Below, piece by piece: positions 1 through 9,234 of a DNA stretch of 64,000 nt. This DNA comes from Planctomicrobium piriforme. GTDB lineage: Bacteria; Planctomycetota; Planctomycetia; Pirellulales; UBA1268. Each line of letters opens with the position of its first letter. Position 1 is the first letter of the stretch. The stretch lies in contig CAMAVC010000007.1 in the NCBI GenBank assembly GCA_945861585.1, positions 1 to 64,000 of the forward strand, written 5' to 3'. The translations under genes and the position numbers were made by a program. The notes beneath the pieces are model-generated. The model made no database searches and was not told the DNA's origin. It saw only the letters and a list, made by a program, of their open reading frames with translations.

Positions 1-290
1 ATTTGACCAGCGGAGCCATCTTCACGCGAACACCCGGCATCGTGCCGCTGTTCGCTTGGCGGGCCTCCGCCCGCTGGTGTTTACCCGGGCCTCCGGCCCT
101 GACGTTCGCGTGTGGGAGCCGAGCTTTGCTCGGCGACCGTAAGCCGGCGCCGACGCCGGGACGGCGGCGACGGCGCGAAATTCGCCAGGCGCAGCGCAGG
201 CAAATCCGAGTGAGCCGGAGCCTGGAGGGCGGAGGCGAACGTCCGGCGAGCGGGATATGGGGAGCCCGAAGCCGGCGCGCATGAATGGAG
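1..290 (+). repeat. Mosaic hairpin repeat, copy A (left edge)
   Basis: This gene-free stretch at the window edge is a chain of short hairpins. Stems seen: 26-32 with 49-55 enclosing 35-39 with 43-47 (loop TCG); 59-64 with 69-74 (loop CTCC); 87-91 with 95-99 (loop TCC); 102-104 with 109-111 (loop TTCG); 118-124 with 128-134 (loop TTT). From about 191 it continues into the second, widespread module (GCAGCGCAGGCAAATCC onward), which recurs near 9100, 15960, 26170, 26380 and 44790. The hairpin cassette appears to interrupt that second module: bases 1-19 match its outer part, and the match resumes near 189. Confidence 0.75.
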
Positions 291-310
291 CCGGGCACTC
301 GGGCAGAACG

Positions 311-1870
311 TTAGCCGCAGAGGGGCAGTGCGCGGGTGAGGCGGGCGAGCGATTGCTCGCGGCCGAGGATCGCGAGGCAATCGTAGAGGCCCGGGCCGAC
401 CGTCTTGCCCGTGATCGCCACGCGGATCGGGTGGATGAGGTCGCCGATCTTGAGCCCGGCCGCTTCGACGAGCGCCTTGCAGGCCGCTTCGAGCTCCGCC
501 GGGGCAAAGGGCTCGACGCGGCCGAGCACCGTGATCGCCTGCTCGAGCAAGGCCCGCACGCCGGGCTTCGCGAGCCGCTGCTTCACCGCGGCCTCGTCCA
601 GCGGCGGCTCTGCGACCAGAAAAAAGTCGGCGTAGCCGAGGATGTCGCCGGCCACCTTGAGCCGTTCGCCCGAGGCTTCGATCACGCGCCGCACCGTCGC
701 GACGGCGTCGGCCCCCGGCGGGTCGGCGAGAAGCTTCGCCTTCGTGAGAAACGGCAGCATCAGCGCGAGTTTGTCGTCGATGGTGAGCTGCCCCATGTAG
801 TGGTCCTGCACGGCCCACAGTTTCTTGGGGTCGAAGCTCGCCGGCGACGAGTTGATCCGCTCGAGCGTGAAGTGTTGCACGAGCTCGTCGCGCGAGAAGA
901 ACTCCGTCTTGTCGTCGAGCGACCAGCCGAGCAGGGCCATGTAGTTGTCGATTGCCCACGGCAGGTAGCCGACTTCGCGGTAGAAGTCGACGATCACGGG
1001 ATTGAACGTGTCGGCCTCGGCGGCGAGGCCGATCCGCTCCGCGATCTTCTGCCCGTGGTCCATCACCTGCTTGAAGTCGTGGTTCTTGAGGTACTGGGCG
1101 AGCTTCCGCTTCGAGAGCTTCGTGCGGCTGCCCGGCTCGGCCACGAGCGGGAGATGGGCGTAGGCTGGCAGCGGGTAGCCCAGCGACATCGCGATGAACG
1201 CCTGCCGCGGCGTGTTCGAGAGATGCTCCTCGGCGCGGATCACGTGCGTGATCGCGAAGTCGTGATCGTCGACGACGCTCGCGAGGTGGTAGAGGCAGGA
1301 GCCGTCGGCCCGCTGGATGACGTGGTCCTGCTCCCGTTCCCACGCGAACTCCACACGCCCGCGGACCGCGTCGTCGATCACGAGCGACCCTTCGCGCGGC
1401 ATCTTCAGGCGGACCACGCTCGTGCGGCCCTCCGCTGCAAACCGGGCCGCCGCGGCGTCGTCGAAGGCGGCGAAGCGCCGGCTGTAGAGAAACGGTCTGC
1501 CCGCAGCCTGCGCGGCCTTGCGCTCCTCGTCGAGCTCCTCCGGCCTGGCGAAGTCGCGGTAGGCATGGCCGGAGGCGACGAGGCGCTCCGCAGCCGCCTT
1601 GTGGCCCGCGGCTCGCTGCGACTGGAAATACGGCGCGTGGGGGCCGCCGACGCCCGGGCCCTCGTCCCAGTCGATGCCGAGCCAACGGAGCCCATCGAGG
1701 ATGGGCTGCAGGGCCTCGTCGACATTCCGCTCCGCGTCGGTGTCGTCGATCCGCAGGATGAAGGCGCCGCCGTGTCGGCGGGCGAAGAGCCAGTTGAAGA
1801 GCGCCGTGCGGACGCCACCGATGTGGAGATAGCCGGTGGGGCTCGGAGCGAACCGGGTGCGGACGGTCAT
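311..1870 (-). CDS. gltX: Glutamyl-tRNA synthetase
   Basis: Class I aminoacyl-tRNA synthetase of 519 residues that charges tRNA-Glu (or tRNA-Glu and tRNA-Gln in organisms using the indirect amidation route) in the cytoplasm. The N-terminus reads [16 protein letters not shown], with the HIGH-type ATP motif as HIGG at residues 16-19. The KMSKS-type loop is KLSKR at 251-255. The length and full C-terminal anticodon-binding half match the bacterial family. It lies 31 bases downstream of the membrane-protein gene on the same strand, so the two may be cotranscribed. A tRNA-Gln(CTG) gene in this window cannot decide whether the enzyme is discriminating. Confidence 0.95.
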   Translation of the reverse strand: MTVRTRFAPSPTGYLHIGGVRTALFNWLFARRHGGAFILRIDDTDAERNVDEALQPILDGLRWLGIDWDEGPGVGGPHAPYFQSQRAAGHKAAAERLVASGHAYRDFARPEELDEERKAAQAAGRPFLYSRRFAAFDDAAAARFAAEGRTSVVRLKMPREGSLVIDDAVRGRVEFAWEREQDHVIQRADGSCLYHLASVVDDHDFAITHVIRAEEHLSNTPRQAFIAMSLGYPLPAYAHLPLVAEPGSRTKLSKRKLAQYLKNHDFKQVMDHGQKIAERIGLAAEADTFNPVIVDFYREVGYLPWAIDNYMALLGWSLDDKTEFFSRDELVQHFTLERINSSPASFDPKKLWAVQDHYMGQLTIDDKLALMLPFLTKAKLLADPPGADAVATVRRVIEASGERLKVAGDILGYADFFLVAEPPLDEAAVKQRLAKPGVRALLEQAITVLGRVEPFAPAELEAACKALVEAAGLKIGDLIHPIRVAITGKTVGPGLYDCLAILGREQSLARLTRALPLCG

Positions 1871-1901
1871 GAGGCGAAGCGGTCGGAGGAAGGGGAGCGG
1901 C

Positions 1902-2978
1902 TCACGCCACCCGGTTCATCCGGGCCAGCTTTTTGAGACGCTTGCGCTCGGCTTTCGAGAGGTGTCGCGTGTCACGATCCTCGTCGGCGTCCGAGCCGTC
2001 AGTGTAGCCGGTCGCTTCGCACGTGTCGGAGCCCCAGTCGGGCGACTCCTGCGGCTCGTCGTCCTGGTCGGCAGCCTGCTTGATCGGGAGGGGCCGCGCG
2101 GTTGCAGCCTGCGGCTTCGGCGCGGCCGCCTTGGCTTCGCCGCGCACTTCGCGAATCACCGACCGCGCCGCCACGAGCATCGCAATCGCGAGCAGGCCGC
2201 TGCCTGCCGCCCAAGCCGCGGGGGCCACGCCCGGATGCACGCCCTGCAACGCACTGAACCATGCCGCCGCCGCCGACACACCCCATGCCATGAGGCCGCT
2301 CGCGAGCCAGAGGGCCGTGGCGGCTCGTTCATGCAGCGGGAGAACGGCCCACAGCGACACGCCGCCAAGGAGCGTGGCCGCGATCGCCACCCACCAGCCC
2401 GAGCCGGCCGGACCGAAAGCCACGCCCGTGGCTTCCGTCATGAAGGTGCCGACGACCCGGCCAACTGGCGTCTGAGCCGAGCACGAGGCGGCGACGAACA
2501 GGCCTGCCAGCCAGCCCCAGGCACGATACCGGCCCGCGAAGTCGTCGCGTCGATGCCGGCGCATGAACCGCACGACCAGCGCCACGGCCGCCGCCACCAT
2601 CAGCAGCGCCTGGGAGAGCCAGCCCGCGAGCGACAGCATCGAGCTGGCATCGAAGCACGCCGCAGCCGCTGCGACCGTCCGCGCGAAACGCGGCCCGGCC
2701 GCCCGGCCGAGCGCCGAAAACGTGGGCGCGTGAAGCCCGGGGGCCACGACCGCCGCGATGGCGACGGCGATGCCGACTGCCCAAGCCGCGAGACGACCAA
2801 GATGGGTCGGCAGAAGCGTCGCCACGGCCGGCTGACGCTCAGGAAGCGCCACGGGGTCGTATTCGGCCGGGGTGCGCGCCGCGGCCGCCCGGCCGCCGGA
2901 TGGCGATGCGGTGTCTCGAGACCAGACCATGAGCAGCCGCCGACGCTGTCCGCGCCGCTGGCTTCCCGGCAGTGCCAT
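1902..2978 (-). CDS. Six-helix membrane protein with acidic tail, unknown function
   Basis: A 358-residue protein I do not recognise. It has about six hydrophobic segments, for example [36 protein letters not shown] and [19 protein letters not shown]. They are followed by a charged tail of about 75 residues: an acidic stretch ([25 protein letters not shown]) and a basic end, [17 protein letters not shown] chose the ATG at 2978 because AAGGA lies upstream at a loose distance. A later ATG at 2930 and an upstream extension are possible. It is divergent from sodA and upstream of gltX. The tail suggests a cytoplasmic nucleic-acid or ribosome contact, which is inference only. Confidence 0.6.
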   Translation of the reverse strand: MALPGSQRRGQRRRLLMVWSRDTASPSGGRAAAARTPAEYDPVALPERQPAVATLLPTHLGRLAAWAVGIAVAIAAVVAPGLHAPTFSALGRAAGPRFARTVAAAAACFDASSMLSLAGWLSQALLMVAAAVALVVRFMRRHRRDDFAGRYRAWGWLAGLFVAASCSAQTPVGRVVGTFMTEATGVAFGPAGSGWWVAIAATLLGGVSLWAVLPLHERAATALWLASGLMAWGVSAAAAWFSALQGVHPGVAPAAWAAGSGLLAIAMLVAARSVIREVRGEAKAAAPKPQAATARPLPIKQAADQDDEPQESPDWGSDTCEATGYTDGSDADEDRDTRHLSKAERKRLKKLARMNRVA

Positions 2979-3158
2979 GAAAGTGCCCCGGATCCTTCCC
3001 TGGATCCATCCCGACGAGTACCCGGCCCGGCGGTGGCCGCAGCGGCATCCTGCCGGCGGACCCACTGCCCTGGAGGGAGGTTCGACCGGCGGCGGCGTGC
3101 AGATTCAGCGGGCGGCTGCCAGAACGGGCAACGCGCACGCGCGTTATCGTCGGCACGG

Positions 3159-3186
3159 TCGACGGCCCGTTCGCCGGCCCTACAAT
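3159..3186 (+). promoter_or_regulatory. Candidate sigma-70 promoter of the superoxide dismutase gene
   Basis: TCGACG (3159-3164), a 16-base spacer and TACAAT (3181-3186) match four and five of six consensus bases. The start codon lies 65 bases beyond, leaving a leader of roughly 55 bases. This is pattern-based only. Confidence 0.4.
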
Positions 3187-3251
3187 CGTCAACCGCAGTC
3201 GGGTCGTCTGCCCCGACCGATTCTGTCCGAACGTCCTTGGAGATGACCCTC

Positions 3252-3863
3252 ATGGCTTACACACTGCCTCCCCTGCCCTACGCCTTCGACGCGCTCGAGC
3301 CGTTCATCGACGCGCGGACGATGGAGATCCATCACGACAAGCACCATGCCGCGTATGTGACGAACGTCAACAAGGCGCTCGAGGGCAACGCGCTCGGCGA
3401 CCTCCCCGTGGAGAAACTGATCGCCGATCTCGAGAAGGTGCCCGAGACGATCCGCACCGTGGTGCGCAACAACGGCGGGGGCCATGCCAATCACACGATG
3501 TTTTGGGAGACGATCGGCAAGGGCAAGGGCGGCGAGCCCGCCGGCCATCTCGCCGAGGCGATCCGGAGCGTGTTCGGCGGCTTCGACAAGTTCAAGGAGT
3601 TGTTCACCGATGCCGCCATGAAGCGGTTCGGCAGCGGATGGGCCTGGCTGTCGGTCGACCCCACGGGCAAATTGCTGGTGGAGAGCACGGCCAATCAGGA
3701 CAGCCCGATCATGCACGGCAACACGCCGGTCCTCGGCGTCGACGTCTGGGAGCACGCCTACTACCTGCTCTATCAAAACCGCCGGGCCGACTACGTGAAC
3801 GCTTTTTACAACGTGATCGATTGGGACGCCGTTTCCAAGCGGTTCGCGGTCGCGAAGAAGTAG
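3252..3863 (+). CDS. sodA: Superoxide dismutase, manganese type
   Basis: A 203-residue cytoplasmic enzyme converting superoxide to oxygen and hydrogen peroxide. The metal ligands sit where the Fe/Mn family has them: His27 (MEIHHDKHH), His81 ([11 protein letters not shown]), Asp164 and His168 ([10 protein letters not shown]). The pattern GGHxNH with STANQDSP favours manganese, although Fe and cambialistic members can look alike. GGAG at 3239-3242 is nine bases before the ATG at 3252, so this start is preferred over the in-frame ATG at 3243. The gene appears to be single: it has its own promoter candidate and a strong terminator. Confidence 0.93.
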   Translation: MAYTLPPLPYAFDALEPFIDARTMEIHHDKHHAAYVTNVNKALEGNALGDLPVEKLIADLEKVPETIRTVVRNNGGGHANHTMFWETIGKGKGGEPAGHLAEAIRSVFGGFDKFKELFTDAAMKRFGSGWAWLSVDPTGKLLVESTANQDSPIMHGNTPVLGVDVWEHAYYLLYQNRRADYVNAFYNVIDWDAVSKRFAVAKK

Positions 3864-3892
3864 CCGCCCTTCTTCTCCAGGTTGCCCACTCG

Positions 3893-3929
3893 CCGGCGCG
3901 TGCCCCTGGCACGCGCCGGTTTTTCTTTT
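3893..3929 (+). terminator. Rho-independent terminator after sodA
   Basis: A perfect 12-base-pair stem (3893-3904 with 3908-3919) closes a three-base loop and is followed at once by TTTTTCTTTT (3920-3929). It lies 30 bases after the sodA stop and is the clearest terminator in the window. Confidence 0.93.
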
Positions 3930-4047
3930 CAGACCCTGCTGGCGTTGACGGCACGTCGACTGCCCGCCTATTCCCCTGCCATCGACGGGGCCGCAGGGCG
4001 GTCGGTCCGCGTCGACGTCCGATCTGCACCGTCCGGAGAATTTCCCC

Positions 4048-5115
4048 ATGGGCACGCCCATCCTGCGCATCAGAGACCTGCATCGCCATGCCGCCGGGCG
4101 GCCACTGATTGCGGTGGCCGTGATGGCCGTCGCCTGCGGGGCGATCGCGTCGACGGGATGCCGCAGCGGTGCCACGGCGATGTCAACGCCGTCGTGGTGG
4201 TCGCTAGGCGGATCGAAGACGTCCGATGCTGAAAAACTCGCCACCGCGCCTCCCTTCGAAGGCAGCATCAAGAAGCCCTCGGAATCGGCCGCTCCCTACC
4301 CGACCACGACCACGCCCAACGGCTATGCGGTGGCCGACACGGCCGCCGGGCAGCCGAATCAGCCGGTCGCACCGCCGGCGCTCGCGGCGACTGAGCCCGC
4401 CGCGATCACCTACGGCAGCCCGCCGGCGCCGGCCGCCATGGCGGTGGCCGCAGCGACCACCGCCGTCACCGCCCCGCCGCCCCAGCAAGCCGCGCCGTCC
4501 ATCGCCCCGCAGGTCGGGCCCTACGCGCCGCTCGCGGGTGGCCCCCCTGCGCCGTCGATGGCGGCCGTGCCGGCGACACCCTTCAGCGCCGCGGCCGCGC
4601 CACCGGCGGCGACGTCCGGCGCCTTCCCGGCCACCGCCGGCTACGAACCGGCACCGGCCGGCAGCGCGGCCGATTCCTCTCGCTTTGCCGCGCCGCCCGC
4701 CGCGAGCCCTGCTCCCCAGAGTCTGGCTTCCCCGCAGGGGGTCGATCCGCTTTCGGCGGCGTCGCGCTATGCAAGCGTCCCGGGCAGCCGGTTTGGGGGC
4801 GCGAGCTTCGGCAGTTCTCCACCGCCGCTCGAGCCTGCGATGTCGGCCATGCCGAGCGCTGCAGCGCTCCCGGCGGCCGCTCCGCCGCTCTCGGCCGCTC
4901 CGCCGCCGCTGCCCGCCACCCCGGCGCTTCCCGGAGCCCCGCCGCCTCCTGCGGCGCCCATGACCCCGCCCCCGCGGCGGCCCGACCCGGGCTACCGTCC
5001 GGCCGGCACGTCGAGCTATCGCCCGACCCGCGCGATTCTCGTCGAGGCCGCGCCGGCGGCGCCATCGGCCGTGCGCACGGCATCGTTCGAGACGCCGGCG
5101 CCAGCCGCACCGTAG
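4048..5115 (+). CDS. Proline/alanine-rich putative lipoprotein
   Basis: A 355-residue protein of low complexity. The N-terminus has a hydrophobic segment, RPLIAVAVMAVACGAIASTGC, ending in a lipobox-like STGC, so it is probably a lipoprotein anchored outside the cytoplasmic membrane. After about residue 90 it is almost entirely Ala, Pro and Ser, including runs such as APPPPAAPM. No enzymatic domain is visible. Such long Pro/Ala regions often act as spacers through the cell envelope. That role is inferred from composition, not seen. The gene stands alone between the sodA terminator and the next gene, with no clear ribosome-binding site. Confidence 0.6.
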   Translation: MGTPILRIRDLHRHAAGRPLIAVAVMAVACGAIASTGCRSGATAMSTPSWWSLGGSKTSDAEKLATAPPFEGSIKKPSESAAPYPTTTTPNGYAVADTAAGQPNQPVAPPALAATEPAAITYGSPPAPAAMAVAAATTAVTAPPPQQAAPSIAPQVGPYAPLAGGPPAPSMAAVPATPFSAAAAPPAATSGAFPATAGYEPAPAGSAADSSRFAAPPAASPAPQSLASPQGVDPLSAASRYASVPGSRFGGASFGSSPPPLEPAMSAMPSAAALPAAAPPLSAAPPPLPATPALPGAPPPPAAPMTPPPRRPDPGYRPAGTSSYRPTRAILVEAAPAAPSAVRTASFETPAPAAP

Positions 5116-5170
5116 CCCACTCGGTCCGTCCACGACGTCTCCTGCGAGCGGGCTGGTACGATGCGTTGTG

Positions 5171-6226
5171 ATGCCTGCCGCGCCCCCACATTTCGTCGCT
5201 CGGCTGTGCGTTGCGGCGATCGTCGCAGCGGCCATCGACAGGAGTCCTCTCCACGCCGCCGATCGAACCCCGGTCGGACTGCACGTCGAACACCGCGGCG
5301 CGGTGTCACTGCCCGACGAGGTGTCGGCTGCCGACGACCCATCGCTTCGGCTCACGGGTCTGAGCGGCGTGACGTGGCTGGGGGGTGATCGCTACGTCGC
5401 GGTCTTGGACAACAGTGCCAGCCTGATCCGCTTTCGGCTCGAAATCGCCCCGGATGGCACGCCGCGGTCGGCATCGGCCTTCGAGGCGATCACCGTCGCC
5501 GAGCGACACGACTACGAGGACGTCGCGCCTCGTCTGGATGGGGTGCCTGCCGTCTTTCTGTGCGAGGAGGAGACGCCCGCGATCCGCGTCTTTCGCCTCG
5601 ACGACGGCGCGGCAGACGGCACCATCCCGCTGCCCGCGGTGGCGCGGTCGCGGCGCGTCAATCGCGGCCCCGAGTCACTCGCACTCGATCCCGATGGGGC
5701 TCATTTGTGGACGGCCAACGAAGAGGCGCTCGTTCCCGACGGCAGCCCGGCGGCGGCCGGGGTCGGGACGGTCGTGCGGCTGATGCGGCTGCCGCTCCGG
5801 ACAGGAAGCCCGCCGCTCCAGGTCGCCTACCGGGTCGATCCCCCCCACGACTTCGTGCCCGTGTTTGCGGGGCCCACGCTCTCCGGGGTCGTGGCGCTCG
5901 TCGCCCTCGGGCACGGTCGGCTGCTCGTGCTCGAACGCAGCGGCGGGCCGGGGCTGCCTCCCTTCGAGAGCCGCCTCTATACGGTCGACACGTCGGCTGC
6001 CGCCGACGTGTCCGGCATCGGGAGCGATCTGGCCGGCATGCCCGACCGGCTCGTCGGCAAGACGCTCGTCTGGTCGGGGGCGTTGGGGCTGAATCTGGAG
6101 GGGCTGTGTCTGGGGCCGAAGCTCGACGCTAGCCGGAGAGCGCTTCTCGGCATCTCCGACAACGGCGGCCTTGCCACGCCAACGCAGGTCGTGGGCTTCG
6201 AACTGACGGCCGTCACCAGCCCATGA
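5171..6226 (+). CDS. Secreted phytase-like / esterase-like beta-propeller protein
   Basis: A 351-residue exported protein: the signal peptide is about residues 1-30, ending PLHAAD. The body resembles the phytase-like domain family, with GLSGVTWLGGDRYVAVLDN near the start, PESLALDPDGAHLWTANEE in the middle and LNLEGLCLGPKLD...LGISDNGG at the end. The repeated short blades suggest a beta-propeller. The substrate cannot be told. A GTG at 5168 immediately precedes the chosen ATG. TACGAT at 5157-5162 is only 8 bases before the ATG, so the message may be leaderless. Its last 14 bases overlap the 3' end of the convergent gene. Confidence 0.7.
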   Translation: MPAAPPHFVARLCVAAIVAAAIDRSPLHAADRTPVGLHVEHRGAVSLPDEVSAADDPSLRLTGLSGVTWLGGDRYVAVLDNSASLIRFRLEIAPDGTPRSASAFEAITVAERHDYEDVAPRLDGVPAVFLCEEETPAIRVFRLDDGAADGTIPLPAVARSRRVNRGPESLALDPDGAHLWTANEEALVPDGSPAAAGVGTVVRLMRLPLRTGSPPLQVAYRVDPPHDFVPVFAGPTLSGVVALVALGHGRLLVLERSGGPGLPPFESRLYTVDTSAAADVSGIGSDLAGMPDRLVGKTLVWSGALGLNLEGLCLGPKLDASRRALLGISDNGGLATPTQVVGFELTAVTSP

Positions 6227-6539
6227 CCATGTTCGATTCGATCACCTTGCGGGCCCGCTCGAGATCGTCGCCGGTTTCGTGCATGTAAAGCCGGATCGCG
6301 TGGAGCTTGTCGCCCGACGCTTTCGCCAGGCACTCGCGGGCAGTGTGGCAGGGGTTGGCACGCGACGAATTCAGCCCAAGCGCCGACTTGGAGATCACCC
6401 AGGAGTCGCGCGGGCGGCGCACCATGCGCACCACCTGCTCGCCAGGGTAGGCGTCTTCGACGACCGCGGCTGCAGCCTGCTCATCAGCCGCCCACGAAAT
6501 GATGATGTGGGCGCTGGTCTCGATCTCGAACAGCGGCAT
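6213..6539 (-). CDS. Small conserved-looking protein, unknown function
   Basis: A 108-residue soluble protein starting MPLFEIETSAHIIISWAADE and ending ERARKVIESNMVMGW. I do not recognise a domain. The composition is mixed alpha/beta with no signal peptide or membrane helix. A strong ribosome-binding site (GGAGG, eight bases upstream of the ATG) supports it as a real gene. Its 3' end overlaps the convergent phytase-like gene by 14 bases, so the two transcripts are antisense at their ends. Confidence 0.7.
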   Translation of the reverse strand: MPLFEIETSAHIIISWAADEQAAAAVVEDAYPGEQVVRMVRRPRDSWVISKSALGLNSSRANPCHTARECLAKASGDKLHAIRLYMHETGDDLERARKVIESNMVMGW

Positions 6540-6705
6540 GATGCGGCCTCCACGGGATTGAGACCTTACGCCAGTGGCTGCGGCGCGTCAATTGTGGGGC
6601 CGAGGTGCGCGTGGCTACGATGATGGCGGAGCTATGATGATCAGGATGGCGGTGCGATGGCGACGCCATTTCCGCCCATCAAGTGCGCGGTGAAAGGGTG
6701 TCCGC

Positions 6706-7626
6706 ATGCGGTACGATCGCGATGGATTTCCCGTTCCGCCGGGTTTCGAGCCGATGCCCGCGACGCCGGATCGCGATGGCTCGGCACCCCGCCGTGGCCG
6801 TTCGTGGCCCGCGTGGAAGCGGCTCGTGCTGCTCGGTCTCGTGGCCGGCGTGCTGCTGCCGGCGATCGTGCTGCCGGAAGCAGCGCCCCTCGTGCGGCAG
6901 CTCGTGGTCGGCTGGTCGCTCGAGCGGGCCGCGGCCTGCGAGGCGCGCGACGACGTGCGGGGTGCCGTGGTCGAAGTGGGGCGGGCGCTCCGCTGGCATG
7001 GTGTCGACGCGGAGCTGTTGTGCCTGAGGGCGATGCTCCGACTCGAGGATCGTGACGCCCCCGGCGCTCTCGACGACGCCGAAGCGGCGGCCGCGGCCGC
7101 GCCGTTGTCTCCGCAGCCTCTCCGGGTTCGGGCGCTCGCGCGGGTCGTGCTCGGCGATGCCGATGCCGCCCTGGCCGATGCCTCGCAGGTGGTGTCGCTG
7201 GCCACACCGGGCGATGCCGACGCCCTCAACTTCCGGGCCTACGTGCGGGCGCTCGTGGCCCGCGAAGTGCCCGAGGCGCTCGCGGATGTCGAGGCCGCGA
7301 TCGTGGCCGTCGGCGAGGCCCCGCCCGAACTGCTCGACACGAGGGGCTACATCCTGTTTCTCGCCGGCCGCACCCAGGAGGCGATCGACCAGCTCAATCT
7401 CGCGATCGACGGCATGCAGCAGCAACGCCGCCAGCTCACGCTGCTGGCCGGTCGCATGGATCGTGACGAACTGGCCCGCCGGCTTCGGACGTTCGACCAC
7501 GGCCTGGCAGTGATGCTCCATCACCGCGCCCAGGCCTGCGAGAAGGCCGGCCTGGTCGAGCAGGCGAAGCAGGACTTCGAACTGGCGAAGAAAAAAGGCT
7601 TCGATCCCTCGCGTGGGATCATGTGA
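6706..7626 (+). CDS. Membrane-anchored TPR-like protein
   Basis: A 306-residue protein with a basic N-terminus, one membrane helix at about residues 41-60 (RLVLLGLVAGVLLPAIVL), and a helical region rich in Ala, Leu, Arg and Asp that reads as tetratricopeptide-type helix pairs, for example GYILFLAGRTQEAIDQLNLA and GLVEQAKQDFELAKKKG. TPR domains hold partner proteins, so this is probably a membrane-tethered scaffold. The partner is unknown. GAAAGGG lies about eight bases upstream of the ATG. No operon partner is visible: tRNA-Asp follows 102 bases later. Confidence 0.7.
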   Translation: MRYDRDGFPVPPGFEPMPATPDRDGSAPRRGRSWPAWKRLVLLGLVAGVLLPAIVLPEAAPLVRQLVVGWSLERAAACEARDDVRGAVVEVGRALRWHGVDAELLCLRAMLRLEDRDAPGALDDAEAAAAAAPLSPQPLRVRALARVVLGDADAALADASQVVSLATPGDADALNFRAYVRALVAREVPEALADVEAAIVAVGEAPPELLDTRGYILFLAGRTQEAIDQLNLAIDGMQQQRRQLTLLAGRMDRDELARRLRTFDHGLAVMLHHRAQACEKAGLVEQAKQDFELAKKKGFDPSRGIM

Positions 7627-7728
7627 AGCGGCGAATTCCCACCGCTCTTCCGGCGCGGAGCGGCCGCGGTATACTTCGGAGCACGCGAGGCTTTCGTCCC
7701 GGCGACTTCCATCTGATGGCGGTCATAC

Positions 7729-7802
7729 GGGGGTGTAGCTCAGTTGGTTAGAGCGCCAGCCTGTCACGTTGGAGGCCGCGGGTTCGAGTCCCGTCACCCT
7801 CG
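7729..7802 (+). tRNA. tRNA-Asp (anticodon GTC)
   Basis: A 74-base cloverleaf. The acceptor is GGGGGTG (7729-7735) with CACCCTC (7795-7801), one G-U pair included. The anticodon stem CCAGC/GTTGG holds loop CTGTCAC, with the anticodon GTC at 7763-7765. The T arm is GCGGG-TTCGAGT-CCCGT. The discriminator is G and CCA is not encoded. TATACT at 7670-7675 could be the -10 box. The SDR gene starts 45 bases downstream, so a tRNA-mRNA cotranscript is likely. Confidence 0.96.
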
Positions 7803-7846
7803 CTTGTTTGCCCGCGTTCCGTTTCCCCTCCGCCCTCTCGCTCCGG

Positions 7847-8656
7847 ATGCCGGTGCGTCGAACTGCCGTCATCACGGGTGCGGCAAGCGGCCTGGGAGCG
7901 GCCCTCACCCGGCTGCTCGCCGCTGAAGGCTGGAGCCTGGCCCTCGTCGATCTTCCCGAATCGGCGGCCATGCTCGAACGCGTCGCGCCCGCATCGTCCG
8001 GAGGGGCGTCCACGGCGCTCGTGGCCCCATTCGACGTCCGCGACGCTGCCGGCTGGCAGGCGCTCCACGACCGCGCGCGGGCCGCTTGGCCGGCGCTCGA
8101 CCTGCTCGTGAACGCCGCCGGCGTCGGAGCCACCGGCGAAGTCGGCCAGCTGCCCGACGCGCAGTGGCGCAGGGTGATCGACACGAATCTGGTCGGCACG
8201 GCCCTGGGCTGCGAGACCTTTCTGCCGTGGCTGCGCGAGCACCCCTCTGGCGCACGCGTCGTAAACGTGGCTTCGATCTCGGGCCTGCTCGGCATTCCCT
8301 CGATGGCCGCCTATTCGGCGAGCAAGGCCGGTGTGATCGCGCTCTCCGAATCGATCGCGGCCGAATCTCCCGCCGGCCGGCCCGGCGTCACGATCGTGTG
8401 CCCCGGCTTCTTCCGCTCCGGGCTCCTCGACACCTGGCACTTCACCGCCGACCGCGAGGCCCACGAGGCCCGCCGCCGCATGGACGCGACACCGCTCGAC
8501 TCCGCCGCCCTTGCGCATCGCATCCGCCGCGCGATCGATCGCGACGAGCGCTACGTGGTCGAAGGCTTCCAGGCCCGCTGCCTGTGGCGGCTCAAGCGTC
8601 TCGCGCCGCGTCTCTCGACGGCGCTCTTACGGCGCGTCTATCGCCGGCTGGGGTGA
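7847..8656 (+). CDS. Short-chain dehydrogenase/reductase (SDR)
   Basis: A 269-residue NAD(P)-dependent oxidoreductase of the classical SDR fold. It shows the cofactor motif TGAASGLG near the N-terminus, the structural motif NAAG (LVNAAGVGATG), the catalytic serine in NVASISG and the active-site YSASK. The substrate cannot be predicted. The ATG at 7847 is chosen because translation from further upstream would start inside tRNA-Asp. With no obvious promoter between them, it is probably read through from the tRNA. The repeat region begins just after its stop. Confidence 0.9.
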   Translation: MPVRRTAVITGAASGLGAALTRLLAAEGWSLALVDLPESAAMLERVAPASSGGASTALVAPFDVRDAAGWQALHDRARAAWPALDLLVNAAGVGATGEVGQLPDAQWRRVIDTNLVGTALGCETFLPWLREHPSGARVVNVASISGLLGIPSMAAYSASKAGVIALSESIAAESPAGRPGVTIVCPGFFRSGLLDTWHFTADREAHEARRRMDATPLDSAALAHRIRRAIDRDERYVVEGFQARCLWRLKRLAPRLSTALLRRVYRRLG

Positions 8657-8680
8657 GGCGTTGCCCGTGCCGATCTGCAA

Positions 8681-9234
8681 GTGCGCCGGCTCGGGGTTAC
8701 CCCGTACCATCTCGCCGGACGCTCGCTGCGGGCTGGCTGTCGCGCCGTCGCCGCCGTCCCGGCGTCGTCTCCGGCTTACAGTCGCCGGGCAAAGCCCGGC
8801 TCCCACGCCTTCGGCGTCAGGGCCGGAAGCCCGGGTGAACACCGGCCGACGGAGGTCGGCCAAGGGAAAATGGCAGGACGCCATGTTTCCCGTGAAGTGG
8901 CCCAGATACGCCGGCTCAACGGTAGGGGTAACCCCTCGCCTCCCCGTCTGGAAGCCCGAGGCGTGAGCCGAAGGGAATACGCGTCGTGTTTCGCCACCGG
9001 GGCATCCTCTCGGCTTACGCCTCGGGCTTTCGTTGAAGAGGCTTCGGGCTCCCCGTGTCCCGCTCGCCGGCGTATGTGACGAGCGAAGCCATGGATGGCG
9101 CAGCGCAGGCAAATCCGAGTGAGCCGGAGCCTGGAGGGCGGAGGCGAACGTCCGGCGACGGGACATGGGGAGCCTGAAGCCGGCGCGCGCCCAACGAGGC
9201 GAACGTCCTGCGAGGCGGTATGGGGCAACCCCGA
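8681..9234. repeat. Mosaic hairpin repeat, copy B (composite)
   Basis: This gene-free stretch is made of repeat modules. Its left half has the outer frame (GCCGGCTCGGGGTTACCCCG near 8687; AGGGGTAACCCCT near 8927). Inside is an inverted copy of the copy-A hairpin cassette: stems 8784-8790/8794-8800 (loop AAA), 8805-8809/8813-8817, 8820-8823/8829-8832, 8844-8850/8855-8861 and 8864-8869/8886-8891 enclosing 8870-8874/8880-8884. The right half (about 9070-9195) is a forward copy of the GCGCAGGCAAATCC module. There is no coding signal. Confidence 0.75.
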
